A stretch of DNA of 12,563 nt from Actinomycetales bacterium (GTDB taxonomy: Bacteria > Actinomycetota > Actinomycetes > Actinomycetales > BWSM-131), in NCBI GenBank assembly GCA_030149025.1, contig JASBSH010000324.1, positions 1-12,563 of the forward strand, given 5' to 3'. Below, piece by piece: positions 1 to 6,892 of the stretch. How positions within the stretch are numbered: position 1 is the stretch's first letter; every line of letters begins with the position of its first letter. A program made the position numbers and the translations under genes. The notes below the pieces were generated by a model that had not been told where the DNA came from, made no database searches, and saw nothing but the letters and a program-made list of their open reading frames with translations.

Positions 1-511
1 CATCGCGAGCCATCGCGCGTTCGTAGCGCACGTCGAGCGGCGCCTCCAGCCAGACGAGGTAGGACAGGTAGGGCTCGCACGCGGTGGCTCCGCACCCGGC
101 GCCTTCGATGACGATGACCGGTCCGGCGTCGACGGAATGCCGTTCGGCGTAACGGTTCTCGACCCAGTCGAAGCGGTGGTAGCCGGCGGGCCGACCCTTG
201 GCGAGGGGTTTGAGCAGCCACCTGACGACGTTGGGGACCGAGGCGTCGAGGCCGTCCCAGCCCGGGTAGACGTGGTCCATCTGGACCAGGGGTGCGGCCA
301 GCTCGTCGGCCAGCTCGCGGGCGAACGTGGTCTTGCCCGAGCCGCTCGGCCCGTCGACGGCGACGACCCGGGCTTCTCCGGCTCGCGGGGGGAGGCCCAC
401 GACGGTCCTGGCGATCCGGGCGATGGTCTCCGGTCCGAGGGGGATGACCTGTAGGGCGTCGCATTGGGCGGACGCCGGGTCTGGTTCGCGCTCGACAGGG
501 ATTCCGGCCAC
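1..511 (-). CDS. P-loop kinase related to uridine kinase, C-terminal end cut off by window edge
   Basis: About 170 residues are visible, and the reading frame runs off the left edge. The sequence reads RVVAVDGPSGSGKTTFA at roughly residues 48-64. This is a Walker A P-loop with the lysine at about residue 60. A later strand, VIVIEGAG, is typical of the nucleoside/nucleotide kinase fold. This suggests ATP-dependent phosphorylation of a small cytoplasmic substrate, perhaps a nucleoside, but the substrate cannot be read from the fragment. The P-loop is preceded by about 50 residues, longer than in classical uridine kinases. I chose the GTG at 511 because a promoter-like -10 (CACAAT, 523 to 518) lies 6 bases upstream, fitting a leaderless message. 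No good Shine-Dalgarno is seen. Its link to the neighbouring catabolic cluster is unclear. The kinase superfamily is secure, while the substrate and start are not. Confidence 0.78.
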   Translation of the reverse strand, partial: MAGIPVEREPDPASAQCDALQVIPLGPETIARIARTVVGLPPRAGEARVVAVDGPSGSGKTTFARELADELAAPLVQMDHVYPGWDGLDASVPNVVRWLLKPLAKGRPAGYHRFDWVENRYAERHSVDAGPVIVIEGAGCGATACEPYLSYLVWLEAPLDVRYERAMARD

Positions 512-517
512 GACGGC

Positions 518-546
518 ATTGTGGCTGGATCCGAGGCGCGGTTGAA
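518..546 (-). promoter_or_regulatory. Candidate promoter for the P-loop kinase gene, leaderless type
   Basis: On the minus strand, TTCAAC (546 to 541) is followed after 17 bases by CACAAT (523 to 518), then 6 bases and the GTG at 511. The spacing fits a sigma70-type promoter driving a leaderless transcript, but both hexamers are weak matches to consensus. Confidence 0.3.
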
Positions 547-611
547 GCGCGGCGAGAGTCGGAGCGTGATGCGCGCCGCGCGCCGTGGGTGGGATCAGGC
601 CAATCCGCCGT

Positions 612-664
612 TGGCGCAGGGTGGCCCTGTGCCAATAGGTCTGGCGCAGGGCCACCCTGCGCTA
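612..664. repeat. Paired palindromes forming a 16-bp perfect inverted repeat downstream of the GntR gene
   Basis: The arm GCGCAGGGTGGCCCTG (614-629) has its exact reverse complement at 647-662, with a 17-base loop. The pairing extends three more positions with one G-T wobble. Each half is itself a near-palindrome: 612-621 pairs with 625-634, and 642-651 with 655-664, each with one mismatch and a 3-base centre. The element could therefore fold as one long stem or as two short ones. It starts 8 bases past the regulator stop codon and could act as a terminator or RNA-stabilising hairpin. There is no U-run after the stem on either strand. It may instead be a dispersed palindromic repeat. Confidence 0.8.
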
Positions 665-671
665 ACCGCGG

Positions 672-1319
672 TCATTTCTGCAGGAGGCCGTGGCAGGCGG
701 CCGCCGCCGCTTCCCCGTCGCCCCGCGCAACCGCGGCCGACAGCGCGAGCAGCGTGGCGTCGTCCGGCTGTTGACCGGCCCCGTCGAGGCCGCGAGATGC
801 CAGCGCGGCGGCCATGGCGTCGTCCAGCTCGGCAAGAAGTCCCGGACCGGCCAACCGGCGCACGCACCGCCACACGTCCGCGAGCAAGGGCCGGGTGCCG
901 TCGGGCTCGAGCAGCGCGCGGCGGACGGTGCTGTCGGGGTGCGCCGCTGCCGTGCGGGCGATCCCGGCCATGACGCTCTCCCGTGCGGCACGCAGCTCGT
1001 CGGCGGGGTGAGCGGCGAAGTGCTCGGCCGTCAGACCTTGGCCGAGACCGCCCCGCCCCAGCGTGGCATCACGCACGACGGCGCCGTCACCGTGCCGCAC
1101 GTCGATGCGGCCCTGGACTTCGAGGGCCACCAACGCGCGGCTCAGCGTGGCGCGGCTGACCCCGAGCTCGTTCGCGAGCCAGCGCTCCGGAGGAAGACGC
1201 TCGCCGGGGGAGAGGCCCTGGGCCTCGATGAAGGCGGAGATGTGGTCCGCCAGCTGCTCATAGAGGCGCGGACGGCGAAGCGGCCCCGGCGTGGAGAGCT
1301 GCTTGTCGCTGCGCTTCAT
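672..1319 (-). CDS. GntR-family (FadR-type) transcriptional regulator
   Basis: A 215-residue regulator. Residues about 19-82 form a GntR winged helix-turn-helix, with the typical stretches LSPGERLPPER, ELGVSRATLSRALVALE and the wing GRIDVRHGDGAVV. The rest is alpha-helical and aligns best with an FCD-type effector domain, but it looks degenerate. The usual FH and N motif and most metal-binding histidines are not evident, and the protein is shorter than typical FadR members (about 230-240). It is divergently transcribed from the transporter gene with a 139-base gap. I infer that it controls the catabolic cluster, as FCD regulators usually do in response to a carboxylate ligand. The ATG start at 1319 is supported by a promoter whose -10 ends 6 bases upstream. 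The GntR call is secure; effector and target are inferred. Confidence 0.9.
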   Translation of the reverse strand: MKRSDKQLSTPGPLRRPRLYEQLADHISAFIEAQGLSPGERLPPERWLANELGVSRATLSRALVALEVQGRIDVRHGDGAVVRDATLGRGGLGQGLTAEHFAAHPADELRAARESVMAGIARTAAAHPDSTVRRALLEPDGTRPLLADVWRCVRRLAGPGLLAELDDAMAAALASRGLDGAGQQPDDATLLALSAAVARGDGEAAAAACHGLLQK

Positions 1320-1325
1320 GGCGGC

Positions 1326-1354
1326 AGAGTATTGACAATTGGACTAGAGGCCAA
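1326..1354 (-). promoter_or_regulatory. Promoter of the GntR regulator gene, leaderless type
   Basis: Reading the minus strand, TTGGCC (1354 to 1349), a 17-base spacer and TACTCT (1331 to 1326) are followed after 6 bases by the ATG at 1319. This matches a TANNNT -10 placed for transcription to begin at the start codon. There is no Shine-Dalgarno in the 6-base gap, which supports a leaderless message. Confidence 0.5.
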
Positions 1355-1366
1355 GAGGCTAGGCCA
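1331..1366. promoter_or_regulatory. Divergent promoter/operator region between regulator and transporter
   Basis: On the + strand a perfect TTGACA (1332-1337) may be the -35 of the transporter promoter, but the -10 region about 17-18 bases downstream is poor. The adjacent CAATTG is a palindrome, and ATTGACA/ATTGGAC form a close direct repeat. Further along, CTAG sequences (1344-1347 and 1359-1362) flank a repeated AGAGGC. These repeats overlap the regulator's own promoter and are candidate GntR operator sites. The site itself is inferred. Confidence 0.35.
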
Positions 1367-1378
1367 CTGTCCGTTCAC

Positions 1379-1429
1379 GCCCGTTTGCCCGGATCGGCTT
1401 TACCCGGCCGACGACGGCGGCAAGCGGGC
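1379..1429 (+). promoter_or_regulatory. Stem-loop in the 5' leader of the transporter gene
   Basis: The arms GCCCGTTTGCC (1379-1389) and GGCAAGCGGGC (1419-1429) pair over 11 positions with one G-U wobble. An inner stem is TCGGC (1394-1398) with GCCGA (1407-1411). The structure ends 29 bases before the ATG and 20 bases before the AGGAG ribosome binding site. It could be an attenuator or stability element; no known riboswitch class is recognised. Confidence 0.5.
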
Positions 1430-1458
1430 TCGTCACAGCATCAGCAAGTAGGAGCCGC

Positions 1459-2850
1459 ATGTCCGCGGAAGTCATCGCTCTCGCCGTCCTGGCGTTGGTC
1501 TTTCTGATAGCCACGGTGCGCTCGGTGAACATGGGTGCCTTGGCGCTCGTCGCCGCGGCCGTGGTCGGCACGATGGTGTACAACGTCGAGGTCAAGGACG
1601 TGCTCACCGGTTTCCCCGGCAGCCTGTTCGTCATCCTCGTCGGCGTCACGTACCTGTTCGCCCTCGCGAAGAACAACGGCACAGTCGACTGGATCGTCAA
1701 CGCCGCGGTGCACGCCGTGCGGGGGCGGGTCGCGCTGGTGCCGTGGGTGATGTTCGCCGTGTGCGCGCTCATCACGGCCATCGGGGCCGTCAGCCCTGCC
1801 GCCGTCGCCATCGTCGCGCCCATCGCCATGGGCTTCGCGGCGCGCTACAAGATCCACCCGATGCTGATGGGCATGATGGTGGTGCAGGGCGCGACCGCCG
1901 GCAGCTTCTCGCCGATCGGCATCTTCGGCGCCATCACCAACGGTGTGGTCGAGGGCAACAACCTGCCCAGCAACCGCCTCGTCCTCTTCATCGCGACGTT
2001 CGTGGCGGCGGCCCTCATCGCGGTCGTGACCTTCTTCGCCTTCGGCGGCCGTGAGCTGATCCAGCGTGGTCGCGCCGTCAGCGACGAGCGCGAGCTGGAC
2101 CGCCTGGAGTCCGAGGCCGTCGCCGTGAGCGTTGCCGCGACGCACGCGCGTGTCACCGGCACCCCGGAGGCCGCGATCGAGCGTGGCAAACAGGGCCGCT
2201 CCGGTGGCGTGGCCACGGCCGGGCCCGCCGACGGGGACGCCGAGGGCATCCGGCTCAACGCCGAGAAGGCACTCACTCTGGTCGGTCTCGCGGCGCTCGC
2301 AGTCGGCGCGCTCGCCTTCAACCTGGACGTCGGCTTCACGGCTCTCGCTGTCGCCGTCGCCCTGACGCTGGTGTTCCCGGCGTCCGCCCGTGGCGCCGTC
2401 GACAAGATCAGCTGGGGCACGGTGCTCCTGATCGGCGGCATCGTCACCTACGTCGCGCTGCTCGAGGAGCAGGGCACCGTGCAGTGGCTCGGTGACGGCG
2501 TCGCGAAGGTCGGCGCTCCGCTGGTCGCTGCGCTGCTGATCTGCCTCATCGGTGCCGTGGTGTCCGCGTTCGCCTCCACCACCGGCATCCTCGGTGCGCT
2601 GATCCCGCTCGCCGTGCCGTTCCTGCTCACCGACCAGGTCAGCGCCGTCGGCCTGGTGGCCGCCCTGGCCATCTCCTCCTCGGTCGTGGACGCCAGCCCG
2701 TTCTCGACCAACGGCGCCCTGGTCGTCGCCAACGCCGAGGCCGACCAGCGCGACATGACCTTCCGGCGTCTGATGCAGTGGGGGATGTCGATCGTCGTGA
2801 TCGCCCCACTCGTCGCCTGGGCAGTGCTCGTGGTGCCTGAGTCGCTCTGA
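1459..2850 (+). CDS. MatC-like dicarboxylate (malonate-type) transporter
   Basis: A 463-residue, strongly hydrophobic inner-membrane carrier with roughly 11-13 predicted helices. The N-terminal part (FLIATVRSVNMGALALVAAAVVG, then FPGSLFVILVGVTYLFALAKNNGTVDWIV near residues 51-80) resembles the MatC N-terminal domain of the rhizobial malonate carrier. The second half has repeat-like segments, including SSSVVDASPFSTNGAL. Such carriers of the ion-transporter superfamily import C3/C4 dicarboxylates. About 70 polar residues (roughly 198-268), rich in charged residues, separate the two hydrophobic halves and probably form a cytoplasmic loop. The ATG is preceded by AGGAG. It is the first gene of the cluster, followed 119 bases later by the CoA-transferase, so malonate or a related acid is a reasonable substrate. 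The family is confident; the substrate is inferred. Confidence 0.85.
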   Translation: MSAEVIALAVLALVFLIATVRSVNMGALALVAAAVVGTMVYNVEVKDVLTGFPGSLFVILVGVTYLFALAKNNGTVDWIVNAAVHAVRGRVALVPWVMFAVCALITAIGAVSPAAVAIVAPIAMGFAARYKIHPMLMGMMVVQGATAGSFSPIGIFGAITNGVVEGNNLPSNRLVLFIATFVAAALIAVVTFFAFGGRELIQRGRAVSDERELDRLESEAVAVSVAATHARVTGTPEAAIERGKQGRSGGVATAGPADGDAEGIRLNAEKALTLVGLAALAVGALAFNLDVGFTALAVAVALTLVFPASARGAVDKISWGTVLLIGGIVTYVALLEEQGTVQWLGDGVAKVGAPLVAALLICLIGAVVSAFASTTGILGALIPLAVPFLLTDQVSAVGLVAALAISSSVVDASPFSTNGALVVANAEADQRDMTFRRLMQWGMSIVVIAPLVAWAVLVVPESL

Positions 2851-2899
2851 CAGCGCTCCGGCGCCGCCCGCGCCAAAGTTGCCGGTGATCCGGTGCTGA

Positions 2900-2936
2900 C
2901 ATGGTGAACCCATGAGGACCGGCGAGACCTGCCGGT
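2900..2936 (+). promoter_or_regulatory. Two consecutive hairpins in the transporter/CoA-transferase gap
   Basis: CATGG (2900-2904) pairs with CCATG (2910-2914) across a 5-base loop. ACCGGC (2918-2923) pairs with GCCGGT (2931-2936) across a 7-base loop. CCGGTG recurs at 2882, 2890 and 2932, and GGACCGG recurs at 2916 and 2952, close to the GGAGG ribosome binding site. The gap could therefore switch between folds. It may be an intercistronic attenuator or a structured leader; I cannot match it to a known class. Confidence 0.45.
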
Positions 2937-2969
2937 GCAAATCCCCTTCCCGGACCGGAGGATCGACCC

Positions 2970-4229
2970 ATGACGTCCCCCAGCAACGAGCGTGACGCCG
3001 TCCAGACGAGCGGCGGGAACGGCTCAGGAGCCGGCCCGCTCAGCGGCACCGTCGTCGTCGACCTGACCCGCGCCCTCGCGGGCCCGCACGCCGGGATGAT
3101 GCTCGGCGACCTCGGAGCGAGGGTGATCAAGGTGGAGACACCGGGCACGGGCGACGACACCCGTGGGTGGGGGCCGCCGTTCATGCGACCGGAGGGCGCG
3201 GACGACTCCAGCGAGGACATCTCCACCTACTTCCTGTCCTGCAACCGGAACAAGGAGTCGATCGCGCTCGACCTGAAGTCCGAGGACGGCAAGGCGACGC
3301 TCGAGGCGCTGGTGCGCAAGGCCGACGTCCTGCTCGAGAACTTCCGCACCGGCGTGATGGACCGGCTCGGCTTTCCCAACGCCCGCCTGCTGGAGCTGAA
3401 CCCGCGCCTGGTCGTCCTGTCCATCAGCGGCTTCGGCCACGACGGCCCGGAGGGCGGCCGGCCGGGCTACGACCAGATCGCCCAGGGCGAGGCCGGTCTG
3501 ATGTCCCTCACCGGGTCAGGGCCGGACGACCCGCAGCGCGTCGGCGTGCCGATCGGTGACCTGCTGGCCGGTATGTACGGCGCGTACGGCGTCCTCGCCG
3601 CCCTGCTCGAGCGGGAGCGCTCCGGCCGTGGCCAGGTCGTGCGGACCTCGCTGCTCGCGTCGATCGTCGGCGTGCACGCGTTCCAGGGCACGCGGTGGAC
3701 GGTCGCCGGCGAGGTGCCCCGCGCCCAGGGCAACCACCACCCGTCGATCGTGCCGTACGGGCTGTTCCACTGCATGGACGGAGCGGTCCAGATCGCGGTC
3801 GGCAGCGAAGGCCTCTGGAAGAAGTTCTGCGCCGAGTTCGGCCTCGACCCCCAGGCGGACGGCATGGCGACGAACGCCGAACGCGTCGCCAACCGCGAGC
3901 AGGTGATCGCCGCCGTCGAGCAGGCCTTCTCCAAGATCGCCGCGGCCGATCTGCTGCCGCGCCTCGCCGACGCGGGGATCCCGGCCGGCAAGGTGCGCAC
4001 CCTCGACGAGGTCTACGAGTGGGACCAGACCCGTTCGCAGGGACTGCTTCTCGACCTCCACCACCCCGAGCTGGGCAAGATCGCCGTCCCCGGCCCTCCG
4101 CTGCGGTTCTTCCAGGTCGAGGACGGCGCCGAGAACGAGACCACCCGCGCCGGTCACCGGCCGCCGCCCGGTCTGGACGCCGATGCCGCCTCCATCCGGG
4201 CCTGGCTCGCGGATGGTGACGGGTCGTGA
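2970..4229 (+). CDS. Type III (CaiB/BaiF, formyl-CoA transferase family) CoA-transferase
   Basis: A 419-residue protein of normal family length plus an N-terminal tail of about 20 polar residues. Family hallmarks in order: LSGTVVVDLTRALAGPHAGMMLGDLGARVIKVE, then NRNKESIALDLK, ADVLLENFRTGVMDRLG, SISGFGHDGPEGGRPGYDQIAQ and VGVPIGDLLAGMYG. Asp197 in the last motif lines up with the catalytic aspartate that carries the acyl group in this family. The enzyme moves CoA between carboxylic acids in the cytoplasm; donor and acceptor cannot be read from sequence. The ATG has GGAGG 8 bases upstream. The stop overlaps the next gene's GTG start (GTGA), so the two are translationally coupled and probably act on the same acyl-CoA. 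In this setting malonate, ureidomalonate or a similar acid is a plausible acceptor. Confidence 0.92.
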   Translation: MTSPSNERDAVQTSGGNGSGAGPLSGTVVVDLTRALAGPHAGMMLGDLGARVIKVETPGTGDDTRGWGPPFMRPEGADDSSEDISTYFLSCNRNKESIALDLKSEDGKATLEALVRKADVLLENFRTGVMDRLGFPNARLLELNPRLVVLSISGFGHDGPEGGRPGYDQIAQGEAGLMSLTGSGPDDPQRVGVPIGDLLAGMYGAYGVLAALLERERSGRGQVVRTSLLASIVGVHAFQGTRWTVAGEVPRAQGNHHPSIVPYGLFHCMDGAVQIAVGSEGLWKKFCAEFGLDPQADGMATNAERVANREQVIAAVEQAFSKIAAADLLPRLADAGIPAGKVRTLDEVYEWDQTRSQGLLLDLHHPELGKIAVPGPPLRFFQVEDGAENETTRAGHRPPPGLDADAASIRAWLADGDGS

Positions 4230-5716
4230 CGAAGCGGCTGGGCGCCCGTGAGCTCGTCGACCTGGTGCTTGACGACGACACGTACGTCTCGTGGGACGCC
4301 CCACCCGTCGACGTGGGCGCGACCGGCAAGTACGCCGACGAGCTCGCCCAGGCGCAGGAGAAGACCGGTCTCGACGAGGCGATCATCACCGGCGAGGGCC
4401 GGATGCGCGGACGGCGCGTGGTCGTCGTCGCCTGCGAGTTCGGCTTCCTGGCCGGGTCGATGGGTGTCGCGGCGGCCGAAAGGCTCGTGCTGGCCGTCGA
4501 GCGGGCGACCGCCGAGGGGCTGCCGCTGCTGGCGTCACCGGTCTCCGGCGGCACCCGCATGCAGGAGGGAACCGTCGCCTTCCTGCAGATGGTGAAGATC
4601 TCCGCCGCGATCGCCGCGCACAAGGCGGCCGGCCTGCCGTACCTGGTGTACCTGCGGCACCCGACCACCGGCGGGGTGCTGGCCTCCTGGGGCTCCCTGG
4701 GCCACGTCACGGTCGCCGAGCCGGGTGCGCTGATCGGCTTCCTGGGGCCGCGGGTGTACGAGCAGCTGCACGGGCAGAGGTTCCCCGAGGGTGTTCAGCG
4801 GTCCGAGAACCTGTACGAGAAGGGCCTGATCGACGCGGTGCTGCCGCCGGAGGCGCTCGCGGAGGTGCTCGACCGGGCCCTCAACGTGCTGCTGGCGCCG
4901 CGGGAGGGCCTGCCCGATGTGCCGGATGTGCCCAAAGAACCGCTGGAGGACCGGCCGGCCTGGGAGTCCATCCAGATCTCGCGTCGTCCCGAGCGGCCTG
5001 GCGTCCGGCGTCTCCTTCGTTACGCCGCAACCGATGTCGTGCCACTCAACGGCACAGGTGAGGGCGAGTCGGACCCAGGTCTGCTGCTTGCCCTGGCCAG
5101 GTTCGGCGGTGCGCCCTGCGTCTTCCTTGGCCAGGACCGGCGCGGCCAGACGAAGACGGCTCCGATGGGGCCCGGTGCCCTGCGGGAGGCGCGCCGGGGC
5201 ATGCGGCTGGCCGGAGAGCTGAACCTGCCTCTGGTCACGGTGATCGACACCCCCGGGGCCGCGCTGTCCAAGGAGGCGGAGGAGGGCGGGATGGCCGGTG
5301 AGATCGCCCGGTCGCTCGCTGAGCTCGTCACCCTGCAGGCGCCGACCGTGTCGCTGCTGCTGGGCCAGGGCACCGGCGGCGGTGCGCTCGCGCTGGTGCC
5401 GGCCGACCGCGTGCTGTGCGCGGAGCACGGCTGGCTCTCCCCGCTGCCGCCCGAGGGCGCCAGTGCCATCGTCTACCGCGACACCGACCACGCGGCCCAG
5501 ATGGCCGAGGAGCAGGGCGTCCGGTCGGTCGACCTGCTGGCGAACGGCATCGTCGACCGGATCATCGCCGAGCGACCGGACGCCGCCGACGAGCCCGAGG
5601 CGTTCTGCCAGCGGGTGGGCCAGGTGCTGCAGCGTGAGCTGGTGCTGCTGCTCGAGGCCGACCCGGAGAAGCGGTACCGCACGCGGCTGGAGCGCTACCG
5701 CCGGCTGGGCCTCTGA
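4226..5716 (+). CDS. Fused AccD/AccA-type acyl-CoA carboxyltransferase without zinc ribbon
   Basis: A 496-residue fusion of two crotonase-fold halves. The N-terminal half (about 1-215) is AccD-like, with SGGTRMQEG at residues 107-115. The C-terminal half (about 250-490) is AccA-like, with IDTPGAALSKEAEEGGMAGEIARSL and GQGTGGGALAL from residue 380. These glycine-rich loops form the oxyanion holes. The four-cysteine zinc ribbon of bacterial AccD is absent. The size matches the fused AccDA-like proteins of actinobacteria, such as mycobacterial AccD3 (from memory). Carboxyltransferases move CO2 between biotin and acyl-CoA, or decarboxylate malonyl thioesters. No biotin carboxylase or carrier is encoded here, so it either borrows one, works as a decarboxylase, or has been recruited to other chemistry. 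The GTG start overlaps the previous stop. A hairpin (5726-5787) follows 9 bases after its stop. Confidence 0.9.
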   Translation: MTKRLGARELVDLVLDDDTYVSWDAPPVDVGATGKYADELAQAQEKTGLDEAIITGEGRMRGRRVVVVACEFGFLAGSMGVAAAERLVLAVERATAEGLPLLASPVSGGTRMQEGTVAFLQMVKISAAIAAHKAAGLPYLVYLRHPTTGGVLASWGSLGHVTVAEPGALIGFLGPRVYEQLHGQRFPEGVQRSENLYEKGLIDAVLPPEALAEVLDRALNVLLAPREGLPDVPDVPKEPLEDRPAWESIQISRRPERPGVRRLLRYAATDVVPLNGTGEGESDPGLLLALARFGGAPCVFLGQDRRGQTKTAPMGPGALREARRGMRLAGELNLPLVTVIDTPGAALSKEAEEGGMAGEIARSLAELVTLQAPTVSLLLGQGTGGGALALVPADRVLCAEHGWLSPLPPEGASAIVYRDTDHAAQMAEEQGVRSVDLLANGIVDRIIAERPDAADEPEAFCQRVGQVLQRELVLLLEADPEKRYRTRLERYRRLGL

Positions 5717-5725
5717 GCACACGGC

Positions 5726-5787
5726 CCCACCGTTGGGTCAGCAGATGCGCGGGTCCCTGACCGCATATGTGCTGACGCAACGGTGGG
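5726..5787. repeat. 18-base inverted repeat (one mismatch) between carboxyltransferase and carbamate kinase
   Basis: CCCACCGTTGGGTCAGCA (5726-5743) pairs with TGCTGACGCAACGGTGGG (5770-5787), 17 of 18 positions. The 26-base interior can itself pair GGTC (5752-5755) with GACC (5759-5762). It begins 9 bases after the carboxyltransferase stop, so a terminator or processing hairpin is plausible, although no U-run follows. A second, shorter pair, GAGTTGC (5801-5807) with GCAACTC (5830-5836), lies just downstream. Confidence 0.75.
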
Positions 5788-5866
5788 CGAGTGTCGGCAC
5801 GAGTTGCTGTCAACGCGCCGCAGGGCACGGCAACTCTGACCGTGATGCCCCGCACCGCCGCTCGCA

Positions 5867-5872
5867 TAGGTT
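5867..5872 (+). promoter_or_regulatory. Candidate -10 element for leaderless carbamate kinase transcript
   Basis: TAGGTT lies 7 bases before the GTG at 5880. There is no convincing Shine-Dalgarno and no clear -35. Together with the upstream hairpin, this suggests that carbamate kinase and the amidohydrolase form a second transcription unit. Confidence 0.4.
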
Positions 5873-5879
5873 CTGAGCT

Positions 5880-6815
5880 GTGCGGGTACTGGTAGCCCTC
5901 GGTGGCAATGCGATGACCTCGCCGGACGGTGCCGCCCGTCCGGATGACCAGATCGCGGCCGTGCGGAAGGCGGCGGACGACATCGCGCGTCTCGTCCAGA
6001 CCGGTCACAAGGTGGTGCTCACCCACGGAAACGGCCCGCAGGTCGGGAACATCCTCGTGAAGAACGAGCTTGCCGCGCACGTCGTACCGCCGGTGCCGCT
6101 GGACTGGTGCGTCGCCCAGACGCAGGGGACGATCGGCTTCATCCTGCTCGACGCCCTCGACACGGCCATGCACGAGGCCGGCCTCGGCCTGCGGCAGGCG
6201 ACGCTGGTCAGCCGGACCCTCGTCGACATCGCCGACCCGGCCTTCGCCAAGCCCACCAAGCCGATCGGGCGCTACCTGCCGGAGGCAGAGGCGCGCGTGA
6301 TGATCGAGCACGGCCAGGACTGGGAGGACCGGGGAGATCGCGGCTGGCGTCGCGTCGTCGCCAGCCCGGAGCCGCTGGAGGTTCTCGACGCACCTGCCGC
6401 GAAGGCTCTGCTCGACGCCGGGTTCCTCGTCATTGCCGGTGGTGGCGGCGGAATCCCGGTCGTCCGGGAGGCCGACGGGTCGCTGCGTGGCGTGGAGGCC
6501 GTGATCGACAAGGACACGGCCGCGGTGCTCCTCGCCCGTTCTGTCGAGGCCGACGTCCTGGTCATCGCGACGGATGTCGACAACGCCGTCGTCGGCTGGG
6601 GCACGCCCGATGCCAGGCCGCTCGGCCGCACCTCGGTCAAGCAGATGAGAGCCCTGGCGGACGAGGGCCACTTCGCGTCCGGTTCGATGGCCCCGAAGGT
6701 GGACGCCGTCTGCCGGTTCGTCGAGGACGGCGGGCAGCTCGGCGTCATCACCTCACTGACCCGCATCGACGAGGCGGTGTCCGGGGGCGCCGGCACCGTG
6801 GTCCACGCCGACTGA
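5880..6815 (+). CDS. arcC: Carbamate kinase
   Basis: A 311-residue enzyme of normal length. It interconverts carbamoyl phosphate plus ADP with carbamate plus ATP in the cytoplasm; in catabolism it makes ATP. All family motifs are present in order: ALGGNA near the start, THGNGPQVGN, PLDWCVAQTQG, KPTKPIG, IAGGGGGIPV, EAVIDKDTAAVLLA, TDVDNAVV and FASGSMAPKVDA. These cover the nucleotide and carbamoyl phosphate sites. ArcC normally sits with arginine deiminase and ornithine carbamoyltransferase. Neither is here; its neighbours are an acyl-CoA carboxyltransferase and a ring-opening amidohydrolase. This suggests that the carbamoyl phosphate comes from a ureido compound. The GTG start at 5880 is preceded by a -10-like TAGGTT and not by a Shine-Dalgarno. 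The symbol follows the enzyme family and does not imply an arginine pathway. Confidence 0.95.
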   Translation: MRVLVALGGNAMTSPDGAARPDDQIAAVRKAADDIARLVQTGHKVVLTHGNGPQVGNILVKNELAAHVVPPVPLDWCVAQTQGTIGFILLDALDTAMHEAGLGLRQATLVSRTLVDIADPAFAKPTKPIGRYLPEAEARVMIEHGQDWEDRGDRGWRRVVASPEPLEVLDAPAAKALLDAGFLVIAGGGGGIPVVREADGSLRGVEAVIDKDTAAVLLARSVEADVLVIATDVDNAVVGWGTPDARPLGRTSVKQMRALADEGHFASGSMAPKVDAVCRFVEDGGQLGVITSLTRIDEAVSGGAGTVVHAD

Positions 6816-6881
6816 GCCCGAAGCAGCACCAGGCCAAGCGCCAAGATCAAGAGCCACCACGACACGAACGCAACAACAACC

Positions 6882-6887
6882 AGGAGG
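6882..6887 (+). promoter_or_regulatory. Strong ribosome binding site for the amidohydrolase
   Basis: AGGAGG sits 5 bases before the GTG at 6893 and decides that start; the frame is open far upstream into the carbamate kinase gene. The 77-base gap before the start is rich in A and C (repeated CAA around 6870-6880) and has no evident hairpin, giving an open landing site for ribosomes. Confidence 0.8.
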
Positions 6888-6892
6888 ACAGC

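Noticed and set aside
1441..2940. A 499-codon open frame on the minus strand opposite the transporter
   Set aside because: Rich in Asp, Glu, Gly, His and Arg with no domain; it mirrors the codon bias of the real gene on the other strand.
2900..2960. tRNA-like or cobalamin/glycine riboswitch-like fragments (GGTGCAAATCC, GAGACCTGCC)
   Set aside because: No acceptor, D or T stem can be formed, and the conserved cores of these riboswitches are missing. Kept only as an unassigned structured region.
6107..6892. Upstream extension of the amidohydrolase frame, open back into carbamate kinase
   Set aside because: The translated extension is arginine-rich noise, and a strong AGGAGG precedes the GTG at 6893, where family similarity begins.
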